Part shown: positions 35,080 to 42,772 of the stretch, one piece after another
Layout of the letters: every line of letters begins with the position of its first letter
How positions within the stretch are numbered: position 1 is the first letter of the stretch
Source: JACCZR01 sp035296565
GTDB lineage: Bacteria; Actinomycetota; Thermoleophilia; Solirubrobacterales; Thermoleophilaceae
Assembly: GCA_035296565.1 (NCBI GenBank)
Contig: DATHAQ010000010.1
Span: 16,162 to 80,161 of the forward strand
DNA: 64,000 nt
Direction of reading: 5' to 3'
Made by a program: the position numbers and the translations under genes
The notes under the pieces: model-generated
The model's database searches: none
The model's input: the letters and a program-made list of their open reading frames with translations, nothing else
Told to the model about the DNA's origin: nothing

Positions 35080-35649
35080 GTGGTTCTCAGCGATCGCAGC
35101 ATCCGCGAGGAGGTCGAACTGGGGCGGATCGTCGTCGATCCCTTCGATCCCGGGTTGGTCCAACCGTCGTCGGTCGACGTCCGCGTGGACCGCAGCTTTC
35201 GCGTCTTCCACAACGCGCGCTACCCCTACATCGACGTCCGCCAGCCGATGGACGACCTGACCGAGAAGGTCGAGGTCAAGGGCGACGAGCCGTTCATCCT
35301 GCACCCGGGCGAGTTCGTCCTGGGGCAGACGCTGGAGCGGGTGACGCTGCCCGACGACCTCGTCGCGCGCCTCGAGGGCAAGAGCTCGCTGGGCCGGCTC
35401 GGACTGCTGATCCACTCCACCGCCGGCTTCGTGGACAGCGGCTTCTCGGGCAACCTCACGCTCGAGCTGTCGAACGTGGCCAACCTTCCGATCACGATCT
35501 ACCACGGGATGCCGATCGGGCAGATCTCCTTCATGCGCATGGACGGGCCCGTCGACCGGCCCTACGGAAGCGGCGATACGGGCTCGAAGTACCAGGGCCA
35601 GGCGGAACCGACGCCCAGCCGCTTCTACCTCAACTTCGACCCGCGCTGA
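35080..35649 (+). CDS. dcd: dCTP deaminase, probably bifunctional deaminase/dUTPase
   Basis: From GTG 35080 the protein is 189 residues, beginning MVLSDRSIREEVELGR, and aligns end to end with mycobacterial Dcd. Conserved blocks are LVQPSSVDVR, GKSSLGRLGLLIHSTAG, GNLTLELSNVANLPI (catalytic Glu) and YQGQAEPTPSR. Mycobacterial and archaeal close relatives convert dCTP directly to dUMP; the high similarity favours the same here. A TTG at 35053 with GGAGG upstream is an alternative start adding nine residues. Confidence 0.94.
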   Translation: MVLSDRSIREEVELGRIVVDPFDPGLVQPSSVDVRVDRSFRVFHNARYPYIDVRQPMDDLTEKVEVKGDEPFILHPGEFVLGQTLERVTLPDDLVARLEGKSSLGRLGLLIHSTAGFVDSGFSGNLTLELSNVANLPITIYHGMPIGQISFMRMDGPVDRPYGSGDTGSKYQGQAEPTPSRFYLNFDPR

Positions 35650-35676
35650 AACCAAGCGGGCGCCGCCGTCCGCAGC

Positions 35677-35682
35677 TACCAT
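35677..35682 (+). promoter_or_regulatory. Candidate -10 TACCAT of tatA
   Basis: TACCAT lies 30 nt before the tatA ATG; GGAG (35704-35707) provides a ribosome site, so this transcript has a short leader. Confidence 0.4.
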
Positions 35683-35712
35683 GGGCAGAAGCAGTCCAAC
35701 CTTGGAGTCTGT

Positions 35713-35958
35713 ATGCCGAACATCGGCCCGCTGGAAATCATCATCGTCCTCGTCATCGTCCTGATCATCTTCGGCCCGAAGCGCCTTCCGGACCTGGGCC
35801 GCTCGATGGGCAAGGGGATGCGCGAGTTCAAGGACTCCGTGACCGGCAAGAGCAAGGGCCATGAGGACCACGAGGAGCTCGAGGAAGGCTCGTCAGAGAA
35901 CGTGGACCGGTCCGAGAGCAAGCAGCCTGCCGCCGCCGGCGACCGCAGCTCTGGCTGA
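35713..35958 (+). CDS. tatA: Twin-arginine translocase subunit TatA
   Basis: An 81-residue protein with one N-terminal membrane helix (PNIGPLEIIIVLVIVLIIFG), the FGPKRLPDLGRSMGKGMREFK hinge and amphipathic helix, and a charged tail. These are the TatA features; there is no separate TatB here. TatC follows 59 nt later. Together they export folded proteins, and the Rieske protein of this window is a plausible client. Confidence 0.94.
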   Translation: MPNIGPLEIIIVLVIVLIIFGPKRLPDLGRSMGKGMREFKDSVTGKSKGHEDHEELEEGSSENVDRSESKQPAAAGDRSSG

Positions 35959-36017
35959 GATAACGGCCATCGCGCCGTCATCGAGGCCTTTCCGCTTGGG
36001 CGCCGACCACGCGCGCG

Positions 36018-36806
36018 ATGGCTAGTCCGGCACGGGCGCGGCGGGTGCCGCGGCGCCGCCCGCCCGTAAAGCACGACGACCGCCTGTCGGTCGTCGACCA
36101 CCTCGGCGAGCTTCGCTCGCGGTTGTTCGTGTCCCTGGCCGCGTTCGGCGTTGCCTTCGCGTTCGCCGGCTGGCAGAACGAGCGGATCCTGGAGATCGTC
36201 AACCATCCGCTGCCGAAGAAGCTCCCCGAGCCCATCACCTTCGGGGTCACCGAGGCGTTCACCACCACGCTCACCAACTCGGCCTATGCGGCGATCCTGA
36301 TTGCCCTGCCGGTGATCCTCTACGAGCTGTACGCCTTCGTGCTGCCCGCCTTCAGCCCGGAGGAGCGTCGAGTAGCCACGCCGATGCTCCTATTGGTGCC
36401 ATTCCTGTTCGTCGGCGGCGTGGCCTTCTGCTACTTCGTCGTGCTGCCGCCGGCGATCAAGTTCCTGCTCAACTTCAACTCCGACCAGTTCAACACCCAG
36501 GTCCGTGCGAAGGACTACTACTCGTTCGTGACCCTGACGATGGCGGCGATGGGTATCGGCTTCCAGCTGCCCGTGGGGATCGTGATCGCGGTCCGCGCCG
36601 GCCTCACTTCGCCACAGAAGCTTCGCAAGAACCGCCGCTACGCGTTCCTCGCCTGCGCGGTAGTGGCGGCTCTGCTGCCCACCATCGACCCCGTGACGAT
36701 GCTGCTCGAGACCCTGCCGCTCTACTTGCTGTTCGAGTTCTCGATCCTGCTCGCCTCGTTCGTCGGGGCGCCTCGGCCGGCGGAGGGTTCGGGCGACGCC
36801 GGATAG
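36018..36806 (+). CDS. tatC: Twin-arginine translocase subunit TatC
   Basis: The 262-residue, six-helix receptor subunit has the conserved cytoplasmic start VVDHLGELRSRLF, EAFTTTLTNSAYAA (TatC EAF motif), and FVLPAFSPEERR in the first cytoplasmic loop (usually FxxPALxxxEr). It recognises twin-arginine signals. The N-terminal 18 residues are Arg/Pro-rich and unconserved. Confidence 0.95.
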   Translation: MASPARARRVPRRRPPVKHDDRLSVVDHLGELRSRLFVSLAAFGVAFAFAGWQNERILEIVNHPLPKKLPEPITFGVTEAFTTTLTNSAYAAILIALPVILYELYAFVLPAFSPEERRVATPMLLLVPFLFVGGVAFCYFVVLPPAIKFLLNFNSDQFNTQVRAKDYYSFVTLTMAAMGIGFQLPVGIVIAVRAGLTSPQKLRKNRRYAFLACAVVAALLPTIDPVTMLLETLPLYLLFEFSILLASFVGAPRPAEGSGDAG

Positions 36807-36807
36807 C

Positions 36808-36813
36808 TAGCCT
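36808..36813 (+). promoter_or_regulatory. Candidate -10 TAGCCT upstream of the TPR-like gene
   Basis: TAGCCT, 12 nt, then ATG at 36826. Confidence 0.35.
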
Positions 36814-36825
36814 GGGTCGTCGGCC

Positions 36826-37518
36826 ATGCTCTTCGACCTGCAAGGCAAGCGCCGCCGGGTGGTGCAGGCCACCTACCTGACGCTCGCCATTCTGATGGGC
36901 GGCGGGCTCGTGCTGTTCGGCGTCGGGAGTGACGTCTCGGGCGGCCTGTTCGACATCTTCTCCGACAACAAGGGCGGGGGTAACGGCAATGGCCAGGTCG
37001 AGAAGCGCATCGAGCGCGACAACGCGCGCCTGAAGCGAAACCCGCGCGACGAGGCCACGCTGAGGGACCTCGTGCGCGCGAACTACCAGCTGGCCGGCAG
37101 CCAGGGCTCGGCCAGCCAGTCGGGCTTCCCGCCGGAGGCCAAGCCGGCGCTGAACGCCGCCGGCCGCGCCTGGGAGCGCTATCTCGCGCTCGAGCCCAAG
37201 AAGCTCGACACCTCGCTGGCGACCGTCGCGCTGCAGATCTACGACCCCACGGCGCTCAACCGGCCCAAGGAGGCCGAGCAGGCGGCGCGCATCATCGCCG
37301 AGGCCGACCCCAGCCCCCAGGCCTACCTGCGCCTGGTGCAGTACGCGGCCCTGGCGGGCGACAAGCGCACGGCGGACCTGGCCGGCGACAAGGTCGTCGA
37401 GCTGGCGCCGAAGTCCCAGCGCAAGGAGGCCGAGCAGGCGGTCAAGCAGGCCAAGATGCCCCAGCAACAGGGCGGCTCGGGCAGCGGCCAGGCGCCGGTC
37501 CCCGCACCCGGCGGCTGA
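36826..37518 (+). CDS. Membrane-anchored TPR-like protein
   Basis: The 230-residue protein has one transmembrane helix (about 15-36) and an outside or inside helical domain with TPR-like periodicity: AAGRAWERYLALEPKK, RIIAEADPSPQAYLRLVQYAALAGD, GDKVVELAPKSQRKEAEQAVKQA. The C-terminus is Gln/Gly/Pro-rich. It follows tatC by 19 nt. It may be a scaffold; no family name can be given. Confidence 0.72.
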   Translation: MLFDLQGKRRRVVQATYLTLAILMGGGLVLFGVGSDVSGGLFDIFSDNKGGGNGNGQVEKRIERDNARLKRNPRDEATLRDLVRANYQLAGSQGSASQSGFPPEAKPALNAAGRAWERYLALEPKKLDTSLATVALQIYDPTALNRPKEAEQAARIIAEADPSPQAYLRLVQYAALAGDKRTADLAGDKVVELAPKSQRKEAEQAVKQAKMPQQQGGSGSGQAPVPAPGG

Positions 37519-37525
37519 CGCCGCT

Positions 37526-37531
37526 TAGAAT
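37526..37531 (+). promoter_or_regulatory. -10 hexamer TAGAAT of the STAS gene
   Basis: TAGAAT lies 37 nt before the GTG; AGGAG (37560-37564) serves as ribosome site, so this is a leadered gene. Confidence 0.45.
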
Positions 37532-37568
37532 CCGCGCTCGGCCCCAAGCAGCGGACGCGAGGAGAGCA

Positions 37569-37925
37569 GTGAACTTCAACATCCAGGACGAGGAGATCGA
37601 CTCCGAGACCCACGTGATTCACCTGGGCGGAGAGGTCGACCTCTACACGGCGCCCGAGTTCAAGGAGCGCCTGGTGGAGCTCATCGAGAACGGGAAGACC
37701 AAGATCGTGGTGGACCTGTCCGATGCCACCTTCATCGACTCGACCACGCTCGGAGTGCTGGTGGGCGGGGTGAAGCGGCTGCGGCCGGGGGGCGGCTCGC
37801 TTGCCCTGGTCTGCAGCGACCAGAACATCACCAAGATCTTCGAGATTACCGGCCTCGACCGGGTGTTCCCGATCCACGAAACGCGCGACGAGGCGCTCTC
37901 GGCGGTGGCCTCGGGGGCGGAATAG
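37569..37925 (+). CDS. Anti-sigma factor antagonist (STAS domain)
   Basis: A 118-residue SpoIIAA/RsbV-type protein: VIHLGGEVDLYTAPEFKERL, VVDLSDATFIDSTTLGVLVG with the phosphorylatable serine in DSTTLG, and ALVCSDQNITKIFEITGLDRVF. In its unphosphorylated form such a protein frees a sigma factor from its anti-sigma kinase. A possible kinase partner is the HATPase protein at 56681-57073, 19 kb away. Start is GTG. The TAG stop overlaps the -10 of tRNA-Lys. Confidence 0.93.
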   Translation: MNFNIQDEEIDSETHVIHLGGEVDLYTAPEFKERLVELIENGKTKIVVDLSDATFIDSTTLGVLVGGVKRLRPGGGSLALVCSDQNITKIFEITGLDRVFPIHETRDEALSAVASGAE

Positions 37926-37928
37926 ACT
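37923..37928 (+). promoter_or_regulatory. -10 hexamer TAGACT of tRNA-Lys
   Basis: TAGACT starts with the stop codon of the STAS gene, 27 nt before the mature tRNA. Confidence 0.45.
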
Positions 37929-37955
37929 CGCCTCTTCGTGCCCTCGCGGCGCCCA

Positions 37956-38028
37956 GGGCCGTTAGCTCAACTGGCAGAGCAGGAGACTCTTAATCTCAAG
38001 GTTGAAGGTTCGAGTCCTTCACGGCCCA
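37956..38028 (+). tRNA. tRNA-Lys (CTT)
   Basis: A 73-nt cloverleaf: acceptor GGGCCGT/ACGGCCC, D-stem GCTC/GAGC, anticodon loop CTCTTAA (anticodon CTT), T-arm GAAGG-TTCGAGT-CCTTC, discriminator A. CCA is not encoded. The top pair of the anticodon stem (27-43) is a G-A mismatch. Confidence 0.96.
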
Positions 38029-38030
38029 TA

Positions 38031-38036
38031 TAGCCT
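38031..38036 (+). promoter_or_regulatory. -10 hexamer TAGCCT of the usp gene
   Basis: TAGCCT (part of TATAGCCT) starts 2 nt after the tRNA 3' end and lies 8 nt before the ATG. Confidence 0.5.
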
Positions 38037-38044
38037 CGCCTCGC

Positions 38045-38536
38045 ATGCCCGACGACCACGCCGCCCCAGTACTGGTGGCCTACGACGGCTCCGAACTCTC
38101 AAAGGCCGCAGTTCGGCACGCCGCTGAGCTCTTCCCCGACCGCCGGACCGTAGTGGCGACGGTGTGGGAGCCCGAGCTGCCGGAGATGCCCGTCATAGCG
38201 TCGCCTGACCCGGCGTCAGGGTTTTCGATCCCCGCTGATCCGGAAACGGTCGAACGGATCGAACGCGTCGAGCACGAGCGCGCCGAGAGAGTCGCGCGCG
38301 AAGGGGTCGAGCTGGCCCGGTCCCTCGGACTGGCCGCGGAACCGCACGCCGTGCCCGACGAGCTGGACGTGGCCGACACGCTGATCGATCTCGCCCGTGC
38401 ACAGCGCGCGGCTGTGGTCGTGGTGGGCTCGCACGGGATCTCGGGGCTGCGCTCCCGCCTGCTCGGCGGCGTTTCGCGGAAGCTGATCGACCACTGCGAC
38501 CGACCCGTGCTGGTCATCCGCGGCGAGAGCCGCTAG
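38045..38536 (+). CDS. Universal stress protein, ATP-binding type
   Basis: A 163-residue single-domain UspA protein. It has VLVAYDGSELSKAAVRHA at the N-terminus and the ATP-binding motif VVGSHGISGLRSRLLGGVSRKLIDHCDRPVLVI (G-2x-G-9x-G-S pattern), so it belongs to the nucleotide-binding class. A negatively charged helix (PETVERIERVEHERAERVAREG) follows the first strands. Role in stress is inferred from family only. Confidence 0.92.
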   Translation: MPDDHAAPVLVAYDGSELSKAAVRHAAELFPDRRTVVATVWEPELPEMPVIASPDPASGFSIPADPETVERIERVEHERAERVAREGVELARSLGLAAEPHAVPDELDVADTLIDLARAQRAAVVVVGSHGISGLRSRLLGGVSRKLIDHCDRPVLVIRGESR

Positions 38537-38573
38537 AGGCAACCGTGGCGGGCGCCCCCGGGGCGTGCGCGGT

Positions 38574-38597
38574 GGGCCCGTAGTGCCTTTACGGCCC
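38574..38597. terminator. Bidirectional hairpin between usp and the hydrolase gene
   Basis: GGGCCCGTA (38574-38582) pairs with TACGGCCC (38590-38597), one bulged C, loop gtgcctt. It lies where two convergent genes meet and overlaps the hydrolase stop codon. Confidence 0.4.
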
Positions 38598-39494
38598 GAG
38601 ACCTTCGCGGCCTATGGGCGGGTCAGACGAGCTCAGCATCCGTCCGTCGAGGAACCCCCGCGTCACCGAGGCCAGCCGTTCCGGCTGGTCCTCGGGGATG
38701 AACGTGCGGCTGTCCGGGATCAGCTCAAAGCGACCCCTCGGAAGTAGCTCGGCCAGCAGCCTTCCGTGGTCGCGGGGGAAGATCTTGTCGCCCTCGGCCC
38801 AGAGAACGAGGGCTGGTCCCCCGAAGTGCTTCAGCGCCCCTGCGGCCTCGTAGGTGTATCGCGTGTCGGCTGCTCGCAGCAGCCGGGTCAGGTCATGCCG
38901 CACGCCGGCGTTGGTGCGGATCGGGTTGGTGAAGGAGCGCATGATCTGCGGCTCGATCGGCTCTCTTGTGACCCAGCCATAAGCCGTCGGCAGTCGCTGC
39001 ACGAACTTGAAGCGTGCGGTCCAGGCGACCAGCCACATCAGCACGCGCGAGCGCGCCGTGACCTCGAGGTAACGCTGCGGGGAGGGCGGGAACTTGTGGA
39101 AGGCGTCGCACGACGTGAGGACGAGCGCTCCGACACGCTCGGCGTGATGTCCGACGAGCCATTGGGCGACGGCGCCCCCGGTGTCGTTGGCCACAACGGC
39201 GGCGGCGTCGAGCCGCAGCGCCTCGATGAAGTCCGCCACGATCTGCGCCATTCCGGCCAACGATAGGTCGGCGTGCTCGCGCAGAGGGTGCGAGTGCGCG
39301 CCGAAGGGAAGGTCCGGGACGATGCAGCGATAGCGGTCGCTGAGCGCAGGCACGACGTTGCGCCAGAGGTCGCCGTTGACGCCCACTCCGTGGACGAAGA
39401 CGATCGGTGGCCCGCTGCCCCGCTCGCGGTACTCGATTCTGCCGCCGGGGATCAGGACCGTGTGGGGGTCGCCGAGGGCCGAACTGACGGACAT
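38589..39494 (-). CDS. Alpha/beta hydrolase, haloalkane dehalogenase/epoxide hydrolase-like, His not evident
   Basis: The 301-residue protein has the HGVGVNGDLWRNVVP oxyanion segment and an aspartate nucleophile elbow VVANDTGGAVAQ, as in epoxide hydrolases and dehalogenases. The acid region is LWAEGDKIFP. Where the catalytic His normally stands (GHxxPxEDxPE) the sequence reads DSRTFIPEDQPERLA, without histidine. Either the His is supplied elsewhere or the protein is altered in activity. It is divergent from the aminotransferase gene. Confidence 0.82.
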   Translation of the reverse strand: MSVSSALGDPHTVLIPGGRIEYRERGSGPPIVFVHGVGVNGDLWRNVVPALSDRYRCIVPDLPFGAHSHPLREHADLSLAGMAQIVADFIEALRLDAAAVVANDTGGAVAQWLVGHHAERVGALVLTSCDAFHKFPPSPQRYLEVTARSRVLMWLVAWTARFKFVQRLPTAYGWVTREPIEPQIMRSFTNPIRTNAGVRHDLTRLLRAADTRYTYEAAGALKHFGGPALVLWAEGDKIFPRDHGRLLAELLPRGRFELIPDSRTFIPEDQPERLASVTRGFLDGRMLSSSDPPIGREGLGP

Positions 39495-39503
39495 GACCCC
39501 GCG

Positions 39504-39509
39504 AACCTA
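39504..39509 (-). promoter_or_regulatory. -10 hexamer TAGGTT, leaderless start of the hydrolase gene
   Basis: On the minus strand TAGGTT, 9 nt, then ATG (39492-39494). Confidence 0.5.
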
Positions 39510-39518
39510 GCTTGCGAA

Positions 39519-39524
39519 TACGCT
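39519..39524 (+). promoter_or_regulatory. -10 hexamer TACGCT, leaderless start of the class IV aminotransferase gene
   Basis: TACGCT, 6 nt, then ATG at 39531; back to back with the minus-strand promoter at 39504-39509. Confidence 0.5.
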
Positions 39525-39530
39525 CCGCTG

Positions 39531-40319
39531 ATGACCGAGCTCGCCTGCTTCGACGGCCACGTCGCCCCGGCGGCCGAGACGCGCATCGAGGTCACCGACG
39601 AGGGGTTCCTGCGCGGTGACGGGGCCTTCGAGGTGGTCCGCGTCTACGACGGCCGCCCCTTCGCCCTCGATGAGCACCTCGACCGCATGGAGCGCTCGGC
39701 CGCCAACCTGCGCCTCGACGGCGTGCCGCGGCTCGAGCTCGAGGAGGAGGCGGTCCAGTTGCTGCGCAAGCGCGGCGGCGGGGAGTTCGACGGCTGCCTG
39801 CGCATCGTGCTCACCCGCAGCGGACACCGGCTGCTGATGACCGAGCCGCTGCCTCCGGCGGCCGCGCGCCCGCGGCTGGGACTCGTCACCTACGCGCCGA
39901 CGCGCGTGCTGGACGGCGTGAAGTCGCTTTCCTATGCGGCCAACATGCTGTGCGGGCGCATCGCGCGCGAGCGCGGCTTCGACGAGGCGCTGATGGTCAC
40001 CCCACACGGCCGCGTGCTGGAGGCGCCCACTGCTTCGATCTTCTGGGTGGACGCCGGCGGGACGCTGCGCACCCCGCCGCTCGACGACCACATCCTGGCA
40101 TCGATCACCCGCGACCGCGTGATGACCCTCGTCGATGTGCAGGAGACGGCGGTGACCGCCGACGAGATCAGGCAGGCGCGCGAGGCCTTCCTGGCCTCGA
40201 CGACCCGCGAGGTGCAGCCGGTCGGGGCCATCGAGGATCGCGAGTTTCCCGAGGCGGGAGAGGTCACCGACAAGGCCGCGTCGGCGCTGCGGGCGCAGAT
40301 CGAGTCCGAGCTCAGCTAG
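39531..40319 (+). CDS. Class IV PLP aminotransferase (PabC/IlvE/D-amino-acid type)
   Basis: The 262-residue fold-type IV enzyme shows GFLRGDGAFEVVRVYDGRPFALDEHLDRM, the PLP lysine in VKSLSYAANML, EALMVTPHGRVLEAPTASIFWV and the phosphate-binding SITRDRVM. These are shared by aminodeoxychorismate lyase, branched-chain and D-amino acid transaminases, and I cannot separate them. The ATG at 39531 is supported by the promoter 6 nt upstream. Its stop lies on a CTAG shared with a small minus-strand ORF. Confidence 0.88.
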   Translation: MTELACFDGHVAPAAETRIEVTDEGFLRGDGAFEVVRVYDGRPFALDEHLDRMERSAANLRLDGVPRLELEEEAVQLLRKRGGGEFDGCLRIVLTRSGHRLLMTEPLPPAAARPRLGLVTYAPTRVLDGVKSLSYAANMLCGRIARERGFDEALMVTPHGRVLEAPTASIFWVDAGGTLRTPPLDDHILASITRDRVMTLVDVQETAVTADEIRQAREAFLASTTREVQPVGAIEDREFPEAGEVTDKAASALRAQIESELS

Positions 40320-40456
40320 GGGTCCTCGTCCTCGTCTGCCTCGTGCGCGGTGTGGTCCACGTGGTAGCTCACCAACCAGGCCACATGGCGGACGGCGTCG
40401 AAACCAAGTGACAGAGCGCCCAGCGTTCCCCCGACGAGCTTCTTGGCCAGGCCCAT
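40316..40456 (-). CDS. Putative 46-residue small membrane protein
   Basis: This short frame exactly fills the gap between the aminotransferase and epimerase genes. It reads MGLAKKLVGGTLGALSLGFD then AVRHVAWLVSYHVDHTAHEADEDEDP: a basic start, one hydrophobic helix and an acidic tail. Its stop shares CTAG with the aminotransferase stop and its ATG overlaps the divergent epimerase ATG in CATG. TATCGT lies 10 nt before its start on the minus strand. It has no recognisable family and could be spurious. Confidence 0.45.
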   Translation of the reverse strand: MGLAKKLVGGTLGALSLGFDAVRHVAWLVSYHVDHTAHEADEDEDP

Positions 40457-41528
40457 GCGAATCGTGACGATAATCGGCAACCGGCCGCAATTCGTGAAGG
40501 CGGCTGCTGTTTCGCGCCAATTGCGGGAGGTCGGCGAGGAACTCATAGTCCACACCGGCCAGCACTACGACGACGAGTTGTCCGGAGTGTTCTTCGAGGA
40601 ACTGGGAGTGCCGGCTCCCGATCGGGAGCTGGGCGCAGGCTCGGGCACCAACAGCGAGCAGACCGCCCGCATCCTGTCCGCCCTCGAGCCGGTGCTGGCC
40701 GAGCTGCGCCCCGACATGGCGCTCGTCTACGGCGACACCAACTCGACGCTGGCAGGCACGCTCGCCGCCGCCCAGGCGGGCATACCGGTCGGCCACGTCG
40801 AGGCGGGCATGCGCTCCTTCGACCGCTCGATGCCCGAGGAGCTCAACCGCGTGCTCTGCGATCACGCGAGCGCCTTGCTGCTCTGCTCGACCGAAACCGC
40901 GATGCGCAACCTGGGGGCCGAGAGCGCCGCCGGCGAACGCCACCTGGTGGGAGACGTGATGGCCGATGTTCTGCTGGTCTTCCGGGGCCCCGCGCGCGAG
41001 CGCTCGACCGCGGTCGAAGACCTCGGCCTCACGTCGGGGGAGTACGTGCTCGCCACGGCCCACCGTGCCGGCAACGTGGACGATCCGCAGCGGCTGGCCG
41101 CTCTGGTCGAGCTCCTCACGGGCATCGAGCGGCCGGTGGTGCTGCCCGCGCACCCGCGCACACGCGCGCGCCTGGAGGCGGCGGGGCTGTGGGAGCGCCT
41201 CGAGGCGGCGGTCACCCTGACCGCGCCGCTGGGCTACCTCGACTTCATCCGCCTGGCGGAGTCCGCGCGGACGGTCCTCACCGACTCCGGGGGGGTGCAG
41301 AAGGAGGCCTACCTGCTGGAGGTCCCCTGCGTGACGATGCGCCCGAACACGGAATGGGTGGAGACGGTGGAGGCGGGCTGGAACGTTCTCGTCGACCTCG
41401 ACGCCGGGGCGGCACGCGAGGCCGTGGAGCGCCCCCGCCCAAGTGGAGCCCGGCCCGAGCTGTACGGGGGCGGGCGGGCCGCCGAGGCAGTCCGCGACCT
41501 GGTTGCGGCTTACACTGGGCGCCCATGA
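40455..41528 (+). CDS. UDP-N-acetylglucosamine 2-epimerase (WecB/WbpI family)
   Basis: From ATG 40455 the protein has 357 residues and begins MRIVTIIGNRPQFVKAAAVS. It has IVHTGQHYDDELSGVFFEELG, VYGDTNSTLAG, HVEAGMRSFDRSMPEELNR and LTDSGGVQKEAYLLEVPCVTMR, the non-hydrolysing epimerase set. IIGxRPQFVKAAAVS is closer to WbpI (UDP-GlcNAc3NAcA 2-epimerase) than to housekeeping WecB, which fits its WbpA/B/D-like neighbours. A TTG at 40443 would add four residues. Confidence 0.92.
   Translation: MRIVTIIGNRPQFVKAAAVSRQLREVGEELIVHTGQHYDDELSGVFFEELGVPAPDRELGAGSGTNSEQTARILSALEPVLAELRPDMALVYGDTNSTLAGTLAAAQAGIPVGHVEAGMRSFDRSMPEELNRVLCDHASALLLCSTETAMRNLGAESAAGERHLVGDVMADVLLVFRGPARERSTAVEDLGLTSGEYVLATAHRAGNVDDPQRLAALVELLTGIERPVVLPAHPRTRARLEAAGLWERLEAAVTLTAPLGYLDFIRLAESARTVLTDSGGVQKEAYLLEVPCVTMRPNTEWVETVEAGWNVLVDLDAGAAREAVERPRPSGARPELYGGGRAAEAVRDLVAAYTGRP
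41511..41516 (+). promoter_or_regulatory. -10 hexamer TACACT, internal leaderless promoter of the dehydrogenase gene
   Basis: TACACT lies in the last codons of the epimerase gene, 8 nt before the dehydrogenase ATG, so this gene may have its own transcript besides operon readthrough. Confidence 0.5.
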
Positions 41529-42772
41529 AGGCCGGGATCATCGGACTGGGCTACGTCGGCCTACCCCTGGCCGTCGCGATCGCCGAGGAGGGGCACGAGG
41601 TGGTCTGCGTCGACACCGACCAGCGCAAGCTGGCGGCGCTCGAGCGCGGCGAGACCTACATCGAGGACATCACCTCCGAGCGCCTGCGGGCGATCGGCGA
41701 GCTGCTCCACCCCACCAGCCGCTACGCGGACCTGGCGGCGGTTGAGGTAGTCGTCATCGCCGTCCCCACCCCCCTCACCGAGAACCGCGAGCCCGACCTG
41801 GGCCCACTCATCGGCGCCGCGACCTCGCTGGCGGGGGTGCTCCAGCAGGGGCAGTTGGTGGTGCTCGAGTCCACCACCTACCCGGGCACCACGCGCGAGC
41901 GGCTGGTCCCGCTGCTCGAGGAGTCGGGCCTCGCCGCCGGCCACGACTTCCACGTCGCCTACTCGCCCGAGCGGATCGACCCCGGGCGCATGGACTGGAC
42001 ACTGCGCAACACGCCGAAGGTGGTCGGCGGCCTGACGGACGCCTGCCGCGACCGCGCCGTGGCCTTCTACTCCCAGGTCTGCGACGAGATCGTGCCCGTC
42101 GCTGCTCCCGAGGAGGCCGAGCTGACCAAGCTCCTGGAGAACGTCTTCCGCTCGGTGAACATCGCGCTGGTCAACGAGCTGGCGATCCTGTGCGACCGCA
42201 TGGGCATCGACGTCTGGGAGGTAGTCGAGGCGGCCAACACCAAGCCCTACGGCTTCATGTCCTTCCGCCCCGGGCCCGGGATGGGCGGGCACTGCCTGCC
42301 GGTCGACCCCTTCTACCTGGCCTGGAAGGCGCGCGAGTACGACATGCCCACGGCGTTCGTCGAGCTGGCGGGCGAGGTCAACCAGAAGATGCCCTACTTC
42401 TGCGTCGAGCGGGTGGCCCACGCTCTGAATGGCCACGCCAAACCTGTGCGTGGGTCGCGCGTGGCCATCGTCGGCGTCTCCTACAAGCCCGGAGTGGGCG
42501 ACCTGCGCGAGTCGCCCGCCCTGAAGATCATGCGGCTGCTGGGCGAGGACGGCGCTGACCTCGTCTACCACGACGAGACGGTGCCGGAGCTGCCCGACTT
42601 CGGCCTCAGCTCCCAGTCGCTCGAGGAGACGTTGGACGGGGCGGACGTGGTGGTGATCGTGACCGTCCATCCCGGCCTCGACGTCGACATGATCCTCGCG
42701 CGGGCGCCGCTGGTGGTCGACTTCCGCGGCGTCACCCGCGGGCGCCAAGCGCCCAACCTCGTACGCCTGTGA
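41525..42772 (+). CDS. UDP-N-acetyl-D-glucosamine 6-dehydrogenase (WbpA-like)
   Basis: The 415-residue NAD-dependent sugar dehydrogenase opens MKAGIIGLGYVGLPLAVAIA, has VPTPLTENREPDLGP, YSPERIDPG, ENVFRSVNIALVNE and the catalytic cysteine in GGHCLPVDPFYLAWKA. GGHCLPVDPFYL is typical of the UDP-GlcNAc (WbpA) branch; UDP-Glc dehydrogenases read GGSCFPKD. It oxidises C6 to a uronic acid. The ATG overlaps the epimerase stop (ATGA). Confidence 0.92.
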   Translation: MKAGIIGLGYVGLPLAVAIAEEGHEVVCVDTDQRKLAALERGETYIEDITSERLRAIGELLHPTSRYADLAAVEVVVIAVPTPLTENREPDLGPLIGAATSLAGVLQQGQLVVLESTTYPGTTRERLVPLLEESGLAAGHDFHVAYSPERIDPGRMDWTLRNTPKVVGGLTDACRDRAVAFYSQVCDEIVPVAAPEEAELTKLLENVFRSVNIALVNELAILCDRMGIDVWEVVEAANTKPYGFMSFRPGPGMGGHCLPVDPFYLAWKAREYDMPTAFVELAGEVNQKMPYFCVERVAHALNGHAKPVRGSRVAIVGVSYKPGVGDLRESPALKIMRLLGEDGADLVYHDETVPELPDFGLSSQSLEETLDGADVVVIVTVHPGLDVDMILARAPLVVDFRGVTRGRQAPNLVRL

